Made by a program: the position numbers and the translations under genes | In this document: piece after piece, positions 63,313 through 64,000 of the stretch | How the letters are laid out: each line of letters begins with the position of its first letter | Position numbering within the stretch: position 1 is the stretch's first letter | Notes under the pieces: generated by a model | What the model saw: the letters and a program-made list of their open reading frames with translations, nothing else | Told to the model about the DNA's origin: nothing | The model's database searches: none | Assembly: GCF_003264365.1 (NCBI RefSeq) | Contig: NZ_PYAK01000026.1 | Coordinates: 20,880-84,879, forward strand | Source of the DNA: Micromonospora noduli | Lineage (GTDB): Bacteria; Actinomycetota; Actinomycetes; Mycobacteriales; Micromonosporaceae | Direction: 5' to 3' | Length of the DNA stretch: 64,000 nt

Positions 63313-63792
63313 GGCGGCGGCCCTGATTTTCGAGATCGGCATGACCCGTGGACCGCCGCCATTCTCGCTTCGCCAGCCACCGTGGGTGCCGCTCTGGCCG
63401 CAGGAGAGGTCGGCGGGAGTGGTGAGCGGACGGGTCGGTCGGGCGCGCTGGCCCGCGCGTTCGAAAGCACAATCCGCAAGCGCTCGCGGCTCGCGGCGGA
63501 CGCGGTGACGGGCGCGGCGGGCGGTCGGCGCGGCGATGGGTGTCGCGACGGGCGAGTCGGTGGGCGACGAGGTCGGCGTCGCGAGCGGCTGGTGGCGGAG
63601 CGGACGCAGCGGCGGGCGGCGGCTGCGGTGCCGAGCGACTGGCGGCGGCCACTGGGGTGAGTGCATGGTGCCGAGTGGATCCTCTACACGCGTCGCAGAA
63701 GGCTCCGGAATGGTCCACTCGACCGCAACCACCCCTTGCGCCGATCAAGGCGCCAGCGAGCCGCTGAGTGGCGCTAATCGACGTCTCCGTGG
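63313..63792. other. Region without a confident gene after parS site 3
   Basis: This 480-bp region lies between parS and the partial gene at the window edge. A plus-strand frame through parS (VAVSRETGGGPDFRDRHDPW, then TAAILASPATVGAALAAGEV and AFESTIRKRSRLAADAV) has protein-like composition up to about 63500, but no start separate from parB coding DNA and an Arg/Gly-rich tail. It may be a decayed gene. No hairpin or repeat stands out. Confidence 0.3.
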
Positions 63793-64000
63793 TTATCCGC
63801 AGGTGGGCGGAGCATCTCGATCGCGGTCAGTCTGGCGGAACAGCCTCGCAGCGACCTCGGTTGGAGTCCGCCGGATCACCGAGCCGCCGCGCAGCTGGAC
63901 CGCGTTGGGCCGCTGGGGGGCACCCGCGCCGGCGCGCCGCTGGGCCGCTGGGCCGCCGGGCCGCTGGGCCGCCGGGCCGCCGGGCCGCTGGGCCGCCGGG
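63793..64000 (-). CDS. Partial hypothetical protein C-terminus (runs off right edge)
   Basis: On the minus strand an open frame enters from the right edge and stops at TAA 63793-63795. Its last residues read RPNAVQLRGGSVIRRTPTEV, then AARLFRQTDRDRDAPPTCG, preceded by a Pro/Ala/Gly/Arg/Gln low-complexity stretch coded by 8-bp DNA repeats. About 68 residues are visible. The tail looks protein-like, but I do not recognise a family. The start lies outside the window. Confidence 0.5.
   Translation of the reverse strand, partial: PAAQRPGGPAAQRPGGPAAQRRAGAGAPQRPNAVQLRGGSVIRRTPTEVAARLFRQTDRDRDAPPTCG
63938..64000. repeat. Tandem 8-bp repeat CGC(T/C)GGGC
   Basis: Nearly eight consecutive copies of CGCTGGGC or CGCCGGGC run to the window edge with only T/C variation at the fourth base. 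The 8-bp period is not a multiple of three, so each 24 bp encodes eight residues if translated. It probably continues beyond the window. Confidence 0.9.

Noticed and set aside
63938..64000. CRISPR-like array at the right edge
   Set aside because: The units are 8 bp with no spacers, so this is a simple tandem repeat.

Overview
The window is a high-GC actinobacterial chromosome segment around the replication origin. I attribute it to Micromonosporaceae, most likely Micromonospora. The evidence is the very high third-position GC, the gene order gnd-recF-DciA-(gap)-gyrB-gyrA-DUF3566-tRNA-Ile-tRNA-Ala, a DnaA-box-rich origin between dnaN and dnaA, and rpmH-rnpA-yidD-yidC-khpB-rsmG-parA-parB on the other side. 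Genus is an inference; no 16S gene is present.

Region 1 (1-10.7 kb) holds a partial YceI protein with a divergent MarR regulator, an XRE/NB-ARC/TPR regulator, and a leucine/acyl-CoA catabolic cluster: acyl-CoA dehydrogenase, carboxyltransferase, HMG-CoA lyase, stand-alone biotin carboxylase and a TetR regulator. A secreted snapalysin-type protease gene lies inside the cluster on the opposite strand. Region 2 (10.7-18.6 kb) has a TPR protein coupled to an HSP90-like ATPase, an MFS transporter, and an FAD monooxygenase divergent from a TetR regulator with visible palindromic operators. Region 3 (18.6-26 kb) has two SigE-family ECF sigma factors, each overlapping a membrane-anchored beta-propeller-like protein, plus a related lipoprotein. 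All three loci carry the same promoter-like pattern, CAAC(C/T)-N17-CGTCT. A rhodanese, a short amidohydrolase-like protein and an SGNH hydrolase lie between them.

Region 4 (26-42 kb) is mixed housekeeping and accessory genes: proS, two CBS-domain proteins, sufE, a DsbA/FrnE-like oxidoreductase, a YbaK-type protein, small membrane proteins, an MFS transporter, a giant CtpI-like P-type ATPase behind a short leader ORF, an MBL-fold hydrolase and an mraY gene. Region 5 (42-64 kb) is the origin-proximal core. dnaA, dnaN, gnd, recF, gyrB, gyrA and the tRNAs are on the minus strand, and rpmH to parB on the plus strand, so transcription diverges near dnaA/rpmH. oriC (about 53.98-54.44 kb) has about 16 DnaA-box-like 9-mers and an AT-rich stretch. 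Three full parS sites flank or lie within parA/parB, and a one-mismatch copy lies near 29.5 kb. Further DnaA boxes sit between gyrB and gyrA, at the recF start and upstream of dnaA.

A recurrent feature is a -10-like hexamer ending exactly 6-7 nt before a start codon that lacks a Shine-Dalgarno sequence (MarR, both TetR genes, proS, sufE and others). This suggests widespread leaderless transcripts. I saw no insertion sequence, prophage, CRISPR array or biosynthetic gene cluster.
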